From assembly GCA_937951995.1 (NCBI GenBank), contig CALGAG010000053.1, forward strand, positions 1 to 5,493: a DNA stretch of 5,493 nucleotides, read 5' to 3'. The translations under genes were made by a program, and so were the position numbers. This document shows positions 1 to 5,493 of the stretch, in pieces. The notes below the pieces were generated by a model that saw only the letters and a list, made by a program, of their open reading frames with translations, had not been told where the DNA came from and made no database searches. The stretch comes from an uncultured Bacillota bacterium. Lineage in GTDB: Bacteria > Bacillota > Clostridia > Tissierellales > Tissierellaceae. Every line of letters starts with the position of its first letter. Within the stretch, counting starts at the first letter, position 1.

Positions 1-1
1 C

Positions 2-97
2 AGGCGAAGAACTAACTGTAAAAAATTACAAGACCCCTACCCTAAACAATTTCTACAGCTGCACAAAACAGGCTCAAAAACACTTGAAAGGTGGTGA
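2..97 (+). CDS. Possible C-terminal end of an upstream gene (partial)
   Basis: The reading frame beginning at base 2 stays open for 31 codons and ends at a TGA (95-97) that lies inside the ribosome binding site of the small terminase gene. A stop embedded in the next gene's Shine-Dalgarno is a common arrangement in phage operons, and this is the main reason for proposing a gene end here. The visible residues are basic and end in LERW. I do not recognise a family. The frame of the small terminase is also open back to base 3, so the choice of frame is not certain and this stretch could be non-coding. HNH endonuclease genes often sit at this position in related phages, but no HNH motif is visible in so short a piece. 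Confidence 0.3.
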   Translation, partial: RRRTNCKKLQDPYPKQFLQLHKTGSKTLERW

Positions 98-98
98 T
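87..98 (+). promoter_or_regulatory. Ribosome binding site deciding the TTG start of the small terminase
   Basis: AAAGGTGGTGAT resembles the anti-Shine-Dalgarno complement AAAGGAGGTGAT with one mismatch. It lies just upstream of TTG at 102. It therefore favours TTG 102 over the in-frame TTG at 84, which lies before this site and has no comparable signal of its own. Confidence 0.7.
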
Positions 99-101
99 AT
101 T

Positions 102-464
102 TTGGATAAGGAGCAGATGGATAAAGCAGTTAAGAAAGAGATAACGAGACTTAAAAAGATTTACAAGGATATTGCACCAAATGACAAGGCAATAGCTGAT
201 GGGCTCATTATTCAAGCCGCCAGGTTAAGGGCAAGCCTTGATGAGTTATGGGAGGACCTATGTACCAATGGTAATACGGAGATGTTTAGTCAATCGGATA
301 AGACAGAGCCTTACGAAAGAGAGAGGCCGGCAGCAAGACTATTCAACTCAAGGGATAAGAACTATCAAGCAATCATAAAACAACTAAATGACAAACTACC
401 TGAAGATAAAGTCAATGATGTATCAGAGGAAATACTCAAATTCGCATTGCAGGGTAAAAAATGA
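102..464 (+). CDS. terS: Phage terminase small subunit (P27-like family)
   Basis: This is the DNA-recognition subunit of the packaging motor. It binds the packaging site on concatemeric phage DNA and hands it to the large subunit. With the TTG start at 102 it is 120 residues, a usual length for the short Firmicutes phage members of the family. The N-terminal half is helical and basic (VKKEITRLKK, residues 10-19), as expected for the DNA-binding and oligomerisation part. It continues with a family-like segment, PNDKAIADGLIIQAARLRASL, at residues 26-46. The C-terminal half carries ERPAARLFN (residues 74-82), then NYQAIIKQLNDKLPED (87-102), both patterns I associate with P27-type small terminases. 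Position directly before the large terminase supports the call. The TGA stop overlaps the next ATG as ATGA, so the two are probably translationally coupled. The exact packaging site it recognises is not visible here. Confidence 0.85.
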   Translation: MDKEQMDKAVKKEITRLKKIYKDIAPNDKAIADGLIIQAARLRASLDELWEDLCTNGNTEMFSQSDKTEPYERERPAARLFNSRDKNYQAIIKQLNDKLPEDKVNDVSEEILKFALQGKK

Positions 465-2131
465 ATTGGGTAAATGAATACTACAAGGCAATAGATAAAG
501 GTAAAGAGGTAGTTAGTGAAAAGGTTGCTGTAACATACGAAAGGGAAGCCAGATGGATGAAAGACAATCCAAAGGATTTCCCTTATTATTTTGATGAAGA
601 TACAGGGAATAGGCCCATTGAATTTATAGAAAGATTTTGTAGGAACTCAAAAGGTAAGATGGCAAGGCAACCATTGAAGCTGGAGTTATTCCAAAAGGCT
701 AAAATCCAGTTAGTGTTTGGATGGCTTGAGAAGGGGACAGATTTAAGAAGGATTAGAGAGGTAATAGACTTTAGAGGTAGGAAGTGTGGCAAGTCAACAG
801 AGACAGCAGCGGTTGAGTGGTATGTATTAGTGGCCGATGGTGAAACAGGGGCAGAGATATATTGTACTGCCAACAAGCTGGACCAGAGTAAGATTATATT
901 TGAAGAGGCTGTTAATATGAGAGCGCAATCAGAAGCACTCAGGAGTATCACCAAGAAAAGGCAATCAGATATATATTTTCCTGCAACATTTAGTTATATA
1001 AAGGCACTTGCTGCCGACAGTAAAACAATGGATGGGCTTAATGCTCATTTTTTTAGTTTAGACGAATTTCACGAGGCTAGAAACAGAAAAGTATATGATG
1101 TAATGAAACAATCGCAATCAGCCAGGGAACAACCTTTATCATGGCTTATATCCACTAATGGATTTGTGAGGGAGTTGTTCTTTGATGACATATATGAATA
1201 TGCCTCCAACGTTGCATTGTGGATGCCAGACTATGAGAACTACCGGATGCTACCGTTAATATATGAATTAGACAGCAGGGAAGAATGGACTGATCCAAAA
1301 TGTTGGTCCAAGGCTAATCCAGGCTTGGGTAGTATCAAATCCATTAAAGCTTTGGCAGAAAATGTTGAAAGAGCAAAGAGAGACACTAATTTTCTACCAA
1401 CTGTATTGACAAAGGATTTCAATATTCCAGAAAACACATCTGAAAGCTGGATAGGCTATGATGCAGCAGTGAATGAATCACTTATTGATATGGAATACCT
1501 TAGAAATTCCTATGCTATTGGTGGCTGTGACTTATCAGCGACTACAGACTTGACCTGTGCAACTTTGGTGATAAGAAAGCCCAATGATGATAATTTCTAT
1601 GTATTGCAACAATATTTTCTACCAAGGTCACGAATAGACAACCTGGAGCAACAATCTTCAAAAGAGGCTCCTTATAAGGTATGGGCTGATAAGGGTTGGC
1701 TTACTATCTCAGAGGGCGCCACAGTCGATTTTAGACAGGTTACACAATGGTTTATAGATATGGTCAAGGAATACAATATAAGGCCTCTATGGGTAGGATA
1801 TGACGCTGCATTATCAGGATATTGGAGAGAGGAAATGGTTGAGAGTGGGTTTGACTTGGAGAAGGTAAGACAGGGTCCTTATACATGGACCTACCCAATG
1901 AAACAACTTGGAGGGCTATTTGAAGAGCATAGAGTTATATATGACAACAACCCATTGTTGAGATGGTGCTTGATGAATACAGGAGTAAAGACCACAAATA
2001 AGGATGGAATCGCAAGCATTCAGCCAGTAAAGACAAGCAAGAACAAGCGCATTGATGGAATGGTAAGTCTCTTAAATGCAATGGTAAGCTATTACAAGCA
2101 TGAGGAAGAATACCTCAAATATGTTAGATAA
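461..2131 (+). CDS. terL: Phage terminase large subunit (HK97-like Terminase_1 family)
   Basis: This is the ATPase-nuclease motor that cuts phage DNA and drives it into the procapsid through the portal. It is 556 residues, a normal length. The N-terminal ATPase has a deviant Walker A, RGRKCGKST (residues 105-113, K111 as the nucleotide-binding lysine), and a Walker B, FFSLDE (197-202, D201 and catalytic E202). A coupling motif STNG follows at 231-234. The C-terminal RNase H-like nuclease has its expected acidic residues at D357 (GGCDLS), D448 (WVGYDAA) and D532 (KRIDGM). All motifs are intact, so the enzyme looks functional. The start ATG 461 overlaps the small terminase stop. The ribosome binding site before it (AGGG at 451-454) is weak, consistent with coupling to the gene upstream. 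The Walker A middle residue is Cys, where Asn is common in relatives. Confidence 0.97.
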   Translation: MNWVNEYYKAIDKGKEVVSEKVAVTYEREARWMKDNPKDFPYYFDEDTGNRPIEFIERFCRNSKGKMARQPLKLELFQKAKIQLVFGWLEKGTDLRRIREVIDFRGRKCGKSTETAAVEWYVLVADGETGAEIYCTANKLDQSKIIFEEAVNMRAQSEALRSITKKRQSDIYFPATFSYIKALAADSKTMDGLNAHFFSLDEFHEARNRKVYDVMKQSQSAREQPLSWLISTNGFVRELFFDDIYEYASNVALWMPDYENYRMLPLIYELDSREEWTDPKCWSKANPGLGSIKSIKALAENVERAKRDTNFLPTVLTKDFNIPENTSESWIGYDAAVNESLIDMEYLRNSYAIGGCDLSATTDLTCATLVIRKPNDDNFYVLQQYFLPRSRIDNLEQQSSKEAPYKVWADKGWLTISEGATVDFRQVTQWFIDMVKEYNIRPLWVGYDAALSGYWREEMVESGFDLEKVRQGPYTWTYPMKQLGGLFEEHRVIYDNNPLLRWCLMNTGVKTTNKDGIASIQPVKTSKNKRIDGMVSLLNAMVSYYKHEEEYLKYVR

Positions 2132-2142
2132 AGGTAGGTGAT
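2131..2142 (+). promoter_or_regulatory. Ribosome binding site of the portal gene
   Basis: AAGGTAGGTGAT begins on the last base of the large terminase stop codon and ends three bases before GTG 2146. The match to AAGGAGGTGAT supports the GTG start, since no ATG in this frame lies nearby. The ATG at 2151 is in another frame. Confidence 0.7.
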
Positions 2143-2145
2143 TTT

Positions 2146-3351
2146 GTGGAATGGAGAAATGCTATTAAAAAGATATTTGGAGGTGTTAAGCGTGTAATAA
2201 AAACAGGGACATGGAAAGAGATTGGCACTTATTCAGCTACCTTTACATCGTTTGGAAGTAATATATATGTCAATGATGTTGTTAGGAGCGCAATCAGGTC
2301 ATTGGCTGAACATTCCAGTAAAGCCAATGTCAAAGTGATCAGGAGGGTTAAGGGCAAGAGAGAACCCGCAAATGAACAACTGGAGAGAATGATACAATTT
2401 AAGCCCAATATGTATATGAATGGCAAGGATTTTCTTTACAAGGTAAGGACCATCCTGGAGTTATACAATACAGCATTCATTTATATTGATAGGGATGGTG
2501 CAAGAGTTAAGGGGTTGTACCCTTTACCACACGCACAACATGAAGCCATTGAAAGTTATGGGGAGTTGTTTATCCAATTTAGGTTTAAGAGTGGGCACAC
2601 GCAAATTATACCTTGGGGTGACTTGGCAGTCTTAAGAAAGGATTACAACGAATCCGACATATTCGGTGATTCCAATGCAGCAATACTAACATCATTGGAG
2701 CTACTTAACACAACAACAGAGGGCTTGGGCAATGCAATCAAATCGACTGCTAACCTTAGAGGTATTTTGAAATCAACTAAGGCTATGCTTGATCCAGAGG
2801 ATGTTAAGAAACAGAAAGAGGCTTTTGTTAGGGATTACATGAGTATAACCAATGAAGGTGGGATTGCAGCATTGGATGCATCTTATGACTTTTCACCGAT
2901 TACAATGCAACCACAGGTGGCAAATTACAAGCATATAGAGGAATTGAGAAATAACATATACAGGTATTTTGGAGTTAATGACGACATTTTAATGAGTAAG
3001 GTATCAGGTGAGGCATGGGAGGCTTTTTATGAAAGCAGACTAGAGCCTTTTTTAATTGCCTTGGGCTTGGAACTTACAAACAAAGTATTTACAGACAGGG
3101 AGCTTGGGTTTGGGAATGAAATCATATTCGAGGCCAACAGGCTACAATATGCAAGTACAAGCGCTAAAATGAATATGGTCCAACTGGTCGATAGAGGAAT
3201 TATAAGCATCAATGAATATAGAGAGGTCCTGAATCTTGCACCAGTTGAAGATGGAGACATAAGAGTTATAAGAAGAGAATACGCTGAGATGGGTGATATT
3301 GGGGAACTACCAGAGGAAGGAGTTGATGATGATGCCATTGAACCAGAATAG
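2146..3351 (+). CDS. Phage portal protein (HK97 family)
   Basis: This protein forms the dodecameric ring at one vertex of the head, through which DNA enters and leaves and to which the connector and tail attach. It is 401 residues, typical for HK97-family portals. Recognisable parts are NDVVRSAIRSLAEHSSK (residues 43-59, the early helix found in these portals), the clip/wing region with IPWGDLAVLRKDYNESDIFG (155-174), a long helical stem region around SPITMQPQ and YKHIEELRNNIYRYFGV (250-277), and a C-terminal DRGIISINEYREVLNLAPVEDGD (split as DRGIISINEYRE 349-360 and VLNLAPVEDGD 361-371), the usual end of the family. A short acidic tail (386-401) is encoded in the region that also holds the protease ribosome binding site and start codon. 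It starts at GTG and follows the large terminase by 14 bases. Confidence 0.95.
   Translation: MEWRNAIKKIFGGVKRVIKTGTWKEIGTYSATFTSFGSNIYVNDVVRSAIRSLAEHSSKANVKVIRRVKGKREPANEQLERMIQFKPNMYMNGKDFLYKVRTILELYNTAFIYIDRDGARVKGLYPLPHAQHEAIESYGELFIQFRFKSGHTQIIPWGDLAVLRKDYNESDIFGDSNAAILTSLELLNTTTEGLGNAIKSTANLRGILKSTKAMLDPEDVKKQKEAFVRDYMSITNEGGIAALDASYDFSPITMQPQVANYKHIEELRNNIYRYFGVNDDILMSKVSGEAWEAFYESRLEPFLIALGLELTNKVFTDRELGFGNEIIFEANRLQYASTSAKMNMVQLVDRGIISINEYREVLNLAPVEDGDIRVIRREYAEMGDIGELPEEGVDDDAIEPE
3313..3322 (+). promoter_or_regulatory. Ribosome binding site of the prohead protease, inside the portal gene
   Basis: GAGGAAGGAG lies upstream of three tandem in-frame ATG codons at 3326, 3329 and 3332. 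The AAGGAG core ends 3, 6 and 9 bases before them. ATG 3329 or 3332 has acceptable spacing; 3326 is too close. The in-frame GTG at 3293 lies upstream of this site and is not supported. Confidence 0.75.
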
Positions 3352-3967
3352 AGAATATAGGAACCTTGCTATCCTGCAACCTATAGGGCAACAAAAGAGA
3401 ATAGATAGTGAAAATTATGTTGAAGGCTATGCGACTACCTTCGGGAAGCCATATGAGTTGTATGAGTGGGATGGGGTTAAGTATTATGAAGTCATTGATA
3501 GGCAGGCGTTAGAAGGAGCAGATGTATCAGATGTAATCATGCAATATGACCATGAAGGGAAAGTCTTGGCCAGACAATCAAATGGAACGCTAGGGATAGA
3601 ACCAAATGATAAAGGGCTTTTTATTTATGCAGATTTATCAAAATCACAAGCAAGCAAGGCCCTTTATGAAGAGATACAAAATGGACTTGTTACTCGTATG
3701 AGTTGGGCATTTACAGTTGCAGAAGATGAGTATAACAAAGAGACAAGGACTAGAATCATCAAAAGAATCAAGAAAGTTTATGATGTGTCAGCGGTTAGCA
3801 TACCAGCTAATCAAGACACTCAAATATCCGCTCGTTCTTACCTTGACGGAGTGATTGAGGCAGAGAGGCAGGAGTTGCTAGAGTTGGAAAAGCAAGAAAG
3901 AAGAAAGCATAGAATGAAATTACATGTGGAGGTGCTATTAAATGGATCCAAGAATATTGGAGATTGA
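3329..3967 (+). CDS. Prohead (maturation) protease, HK97 family
   Basis: This serine protease is packaged in the procapsid. It removes the delta region of the capsid protein and then itself, which triggers head maturation. From ATG 3329 it is 212 residues, in the normal range. The family pattern is complete: VEGYATTFGKPYEL near residues 31-44, YDHEGKVLAR (73-82) with the probable catalytic His75, RMSWAF (123-128) with the probable nucleophile Ser125, and YDVSAVSIPAN (151-161), the conserved strand near the active site. The C-terminal 40 residues are charged and helical (EAERQELLELEKQERR is at 177-192), a probable scaffold-interacting tail. Its start overlaps the portal end by 23 bases and its end overlaps the capsid gene by 26 bases. 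Start 3332 is nearly as good as 3329. Confidence 0.93.
   Translation: MMPLNQNREYRNLAILQPIGQQKRIDSENYVEGYATTFGKPYELYEWDGVKYYEVIDRQALEGADVSDVIMQYDHEGKVLARQSNGTLGIEPNDKGLFIYADLSKSQASKALYEEIQNGLVTRMSWAFTVAEDEYNKETRTRIIKRIKKVYDVSAVSIPANQDTQISARSYLDGVIEAERQELLELEKQERRKHRMKLHVEVLLNGSKNIGD
3928..3934 (+). promoter_or_regulatory. Strong ribosome binding site of the major capsid gene
   Basis: GGAGGTG is an almost perfect Shine-Dalgarno, placed seven bases before ATG 3942. It lies inside the protease coding region. It is among the strongest sites in the window, which fits the need for many copies of the capsid protein. Confidence 0.85.
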
Positions 3968-5174
3968 AACCAGACTGAAAGAAATTTCAGTAGAAATTGA
4001 TAAGGAAGATACAGACCTTGATGCACTTGAGACAGAAATCAATGCATTGAAAGAAGAAAGGTCTAAAATTCAAACAGAGATGGATGACGAAGTTGCAAAG
4101 GTTGAAAAAAGAAAAGAAATGGCAAAGAACATTGAAGAAGGTAAGGCAGAATATAAAGTTGTTGAAGAGAGAAAGGAGACTAGACAAATGGAATTTACTA
4201 GAGAAAACGTACTAGGTTCAAAAGAGTATAGAAGCGCATGGGCCAAGTCACTTATGGGGCTAGGACTAAATGAAGCAGAAAAGAGAGCAGCAGGGGTTGC
4301 ACTTACAACCACAGCAGATACTTTTGTTGAGGCAGGAGTTTCAGCTGATGGAGTTAATAATGGTGGGTTGTTCATTCCTGAAAGTGTAATGATGGACTTG
4401 ATGGCAAGAATGGAACTTGTATCACCATTCTTTAGAGATGTACCTAAGACAGCAGTAAGTGGATATGCAAAATTCCCATATAGAAAAGGTGGAACTGGAG
4501 CAGCTGAAGTTGCAGAAGGAACAGCCAATACTGATGGACAAGTTGAGTGGGCAGAGCTTACACTTACAATCCTTGAAGTATCAGAGACAATCAGAGTTAC
4601 TTGGAAGCTCGAAGCAATGAGTGTTGAAGGATTCATTAACTACATCATCGAAGAACTTGCAATAGCACTTCCTGAGAAGATTGCTAATGACATGTTCTAT
4701 GGTGATGGTACTGGAACAATGACTGGTATCTCAGCAAGTGGAGCAGCTATTGATGGCGAATATAATATCGGAACTGGCGAAACTGATGTTGCTGATATTT
4801 ATGAAGCGCTTTCAGCAGGTATAGCACTATTGACAGACCCAAGAAAGAGAATGGGTGCTAAAATTTATGTAGCTCAAGACATCATGGACACAATGGCATT
4901 TGCTAGAGATGGCGAAGACAGATTTATGCACAATCCAATTAATGGAGTAGGGATCCAATCATTTGGCAAGTACCCAATTGAAGTTGACCCATTCCTTAAT
5001 GATGGTGACTTTGTAATTGGAAACCCAAGATTCTACAAATTCAACTGGAATGAAGGAATCTCAATAACTAAAGATGTATCAGGCAAAAATAGAATCAACG
5101 ATTACACAGGTTATGCAGTAGTAAGTGGAGCTCCACAGCCTGCATCATTCGTATATGGAAAAAAGTCATCATAG
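3942..5174 (+). CDS. Major capsid protein, HK97 fold, with N-terminal delta (scaffold) region
   Basis: This is the shell-forming protein of the phage head. The zero-frame product is 410 residues. Residues 1 to about 80 form a highly charged, heptad-rich coiled coil (for example LDALETEINALKEE, 26-39), the delta region that acts as built-in scaffold and is normally removed by the protease. The mature domain follows: EYRSAWAKSLMG (95-106) and LNEAEKRAAG (109-118), similar to other Firmicutes phage capsid proteins, then the E-loop (about 175-222), YGDGTGTMTG (253-262), matching the GDGTG motif of HK97 gp5, DGEDRFMHNP (323-332) and a P-domain ending in GYAVVSGAPQPASFVYGKK. The cleavage site cannot be fixed from sequence; it probably falls between residues 82 and 125. 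The TAG stop lies six bases after a -1 slippery heptamer, so a minor 506-residue form fused to an X2 domain is predicted. Confidence 0.96.
   Translation: MDPRILEIETRLKEISVEIDKEDTDLDALETEINALKEERSKIQTEMDDEVAKVEKRKEMAKNIEEGKAEYKVVEERKETRQMEFTRENVLGSKEYRSAWAKSLMGLGLNEAEKRAAGVALTTTADTFVEAGVSADGVNNGGLFIPESVMMDLMARMELVSPFFRDVPKTAVSGYAKFPYRKGGTGAAEVAEGTANTDGQVEWAELTLTILEVSETIRVTWKLEAMSVEGFINYIIEELAIALPEKIANDMFYGDGTGTMTGISASGAAIDGEYNIGTGETDVADIYEALSAGIALLTDPRKRMGAKIYVAQDIMDTMAFARDGEDRFMHNPINGVGIQSFGKYPIEVDPFLNDGDFVIGNPRFYKFNWNEGISITKDVSGKNRINDYTGYAVVSGAPQPASFVYGKKSS
4172..4190 (+). promoter_or_regulatory. Possible internal translation start within the capsid gene (Met83)
   Basis: AAAGGAG at 4172-4178 is followed nine bases later by an in-frame ATG (4188-4190), which is codon 83 of the capsid gene. 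Initiation here would give a 328-residue protein beginning MEFTREN, lacking the coiled-coil delta region. The Shine-Dalgarno-like bases arise from Lys and Glu codons, which are frequent in this region, so chance is a serious alternative. Confidence 0.25.
5159..5165 (+). promoter_or_regulatory. Programmed -1 frameshift slippery heptamer A AAA AAG
   Basis: In the capsid frame the codons here read GGA AAA AAG TCA TCA TAG, so the heptamer A AAA AAG is exactly in the X XXY YYZ phase needed for tandem slippage. This is the same heptamer used by Escherichia coli dnaX. After slipping back one base, both lysine tRNAs re-pair on AAA AAA and the next codon is GTC at 5165. The -1 frame is then open to 5461 and encodes an X2-like domain. 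No clear upstream Shine-Dalgarno-type stimulator is present at the dnaX-like distance. A stem-loop lies downstream at the expected spacing. Confidence 0.8.
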
Positions 5175-5461
5175 CAGTTAGCCCAGAAGATGCTACATTC
5201 GATTTAAACACATCAGGGGATGACTATGATGATGTAGTGCTAACTGTAAGTAGTAATGGTTCAGAAATAGCAGTTGAAGGGGTAGCATTAGGCGAGACTG
5301 ACCTGACAGAAGATACTGACTTCACTCTTGATGGATTGGAAATAACCTTGCTTAAAGAGTACCTTGATGGATTAACTGAAGGCGAACAGACATTCACGAT
5401 AATCACCAACTACTATAATGTGGATGTTGTTATTGAAATAGTAGACACCACAGAAGGATAA
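5165..5461 (+). CDS. X2/Ig-like domain, -1 frameshift extension of the major capsid protein
   Basis: The -1 frame after the slip site encodes 98 residues ending at TAA 5459-5461. They match the pattern of X2 domains (Ig-like beta sandwiches best known from clostridial cellulosome scaffoldins and glycoside hydrolases): SPEDATFDLN at the start, LTVSSNGSEI, then LTEDTDFTLDGLEITLLKEY, LDGLTEGEQTFTI and a last strand VDVVIEIVD. The match covers a whole domain, and the first strand begins immediately after the slip point. The only standard start codon in this frame after the slip site and before the domain core is GTG 5237. It lacks a proper ribosome binding site and would cut off the first strand. 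The simplest reading is a fusion to the capsid protein (408 + 98 = 506 residues) made at low level and displayed on the outside of the head. Its ligand is unknown; carbohydrate or cell-surface binding is inference from the family. Confidence 0.82.
   Translation, partial: VIIAVSPEDATFDLNTSGDDYDDVVLTVSSNGSEIAVEGVALGETDLTEDTDFTLDGLEITLLKEYLDGLTEGEQTFTIITNYYNVDVVIEIVDTTEG
5174..5247 (+). promoter_or_regulatory. RNA stem-loop, likely frameshift stimulator
   Basis: CAGTTAGC (5175-5182) is the exact reverse complement of GCTAACTG (5239-5246), extended by a G-U pair 5174-5247. The adjoining CTACAT (5193-5198) is the exact reverse complement of ATGTAG (5232-5237), extended by G-U pairs 5192-5238 and 5199-5231. 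The 3' strand 5231-5247 is thus continuously paired over 17 positions, with a single nine-base bulge (5183-5191) on the 5' side. The apical loop (5200-5230) may hold a four-pair mini-hairpin, CATC 5211-5214 with GATG 5219-5222. The stem begins eight bases after the slippery heptamer, the spacing typical of -1 frameshift stimulators. A pseudoknot was not established, and no folding energy was computed. Confidence 0.65.
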
Positions 5462-5464
5462 GAT

Positions 5465-5472
5465 GGAGGTGA
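5465..5472 (+). promoter_or_regulatory. Ribosome binding site of the next head gene
   Basis: GGAGGTGA lies three bases after the X2 stop codon and six bases before ATG 5479. It is a near-perfect Shine-Dalgarno and shows that a new gene starts here, in contrast to the X2 segment, which has no such site. Confidence 0.85.
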
Positions 5473-5478
5473 CCGCTG

Positions 5479-5493
5479 ATGAAATATACAGTA
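5479..5493 (+). CDS. Start of the next gene (partial, five codons)
   Basis: ATG 5479 follows a strong ribosome binding site and opens the frame MKYTV, which runs off the window. By gene order in HK97-like phages, the gene after the capsid protein is usually a head-tail connector (gp6-like) or another small head-completion protein. The visible residues are far too few to test this. An alternative start at ATG 5463 in another frame would begin MEVTADEIYS, but it would place the ribosome binding site inside the gene. Confidence 0.6.

Noticed and set aside
84..464. Small terminase starting at TTG 84
   Set aside because: The AAAGGTGGTGAT ribosome binding site lies downstream of this codon and immediately before TTG 102, so the later start is favoured.
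453..464. A-run at the small/large terminase junction as a frameshift fusion site
   Set aside because: A slip would join the small terminase frame to the large terminase, but tandem slippage would place one tRNA on TAA, a poor match. The ATGA overlap and a weak AGGG site explain the junction as ordinary translational coupling.
586..954. 122-codon open frame on the minus strand opposite the large terminase
   Set aside because: It lies wholly opposite the conserved ATPase domain and has no recognisable motifs, so it is an antisense shadow.
3293..3967. Protease starting at GTG 3293
   Set aside because: A strong Shine-Dalgarno at 3313-3322 precedes the ATG cluster at 3326-3334. GTG 3293 has no comparable site and would add residues outside the family pattern.
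4104..4112. Run of six A's followed by G in the capsid coiled-coil region as a second slippery site
   Set aside because: In the capsid frame it reads GAA AAA AGA, which is out of phase for the X XXY YYZ pattern, and no useful alternate frame follows.
4070..4636. 188-codon open frame on the minus strand opposite the capsid gene
   Set aside because: It is a shadow of the capsid gene's codon pattern. The predicted protein is Ser/Thr/Pro/Phe-rich low-complexity sequence with no family features.
5237..5461. Stand-alone 74-residue gene starting at GTG 5237
   Set aside because: There is no Shine-Dalgarno at proper spacing, and this start would remove the first beta-strand of the X2 domain (SPEDATFDLN), which is encoded upstream in the same open frame. 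A -1 frameshift from the capsid gene explains the whole open frame better.
5463..5493. Alternative next-gene start at ATG 5463 (MEVTADEIYS)
   Set aside because: It would put the near-perfect GGAGGTGA inside the gene and leave the start without its own ribosome binding site. ATG 5479 has ideal spacing.
1..5493. CRISPR arrays, tRNAs, insertion sequences, defence genes or a packaging (cos) site
   Set aside because: No repeats, tRNA-like cloverleaf, transposase or defence motifs were seen. A cos site would be expected upstream of the small terminase, mostly outside the window.

Overview
The window is the DNA-packaging and head-assembly module of a tailed phage or prophage with an HK97-type capsid. 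The DNA is A/T-rich by eye. It uses AGA/AGG for most arginines, GTG and TTG starts, and strong AGGAGG-like ribosome binding sites. This suggests a low-GC Firmicutes host, probably a Clostridia relative. That host guess is inference, because nothing in the window is bacterial chromosome.

All genes lie on the + strand and are packed like one operon. In order they are: the possible tail end of an upstream gene (to 97), small terminase (102-464), large terminase (461-2131), portal (2146-3351), prohead protease (3329-3967), major capsid protein with an N-terminal scaffold-like coiled coil (3942-5174), an X2/Ig-like domain in the -1 frame (5165-5461), and the first five codons of a next gene (from 5479). 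Adjacent genes overlap or are separated by at most 17 bases. There is no internal promoter or terminator that I can support, and no gene-free stretch longer than about 100 bases.

The gene products form one pathway. The terminases recognise, cut and pump DNA through the portal. The protease matures the procapsid by removing the capsid protein's N-terminal delta region. The capsid protein forms the shell.

The most interesting feature is at the 3' end of the capsid gene. Two codons before the stop sits a perfectly phased -1 slippery heptamer, A AAA AAG (5159-5165). Eight bases later a 17-bp, once-bulged stem can form (5174-5182 and 5192-5199 with 5231-5247). The -1 frame stays open from the slip site into a complete X2-type domain that has no start codon or ribosome binding site of its own in a sensible place. 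The predicted products are a 410-residue capsid protein and a minor 506-residue capsid-X2 fusion. Adding Ig-like domains to phage structural proteins by frameshifting has precedent. This particular combination looks real and is worth testing.
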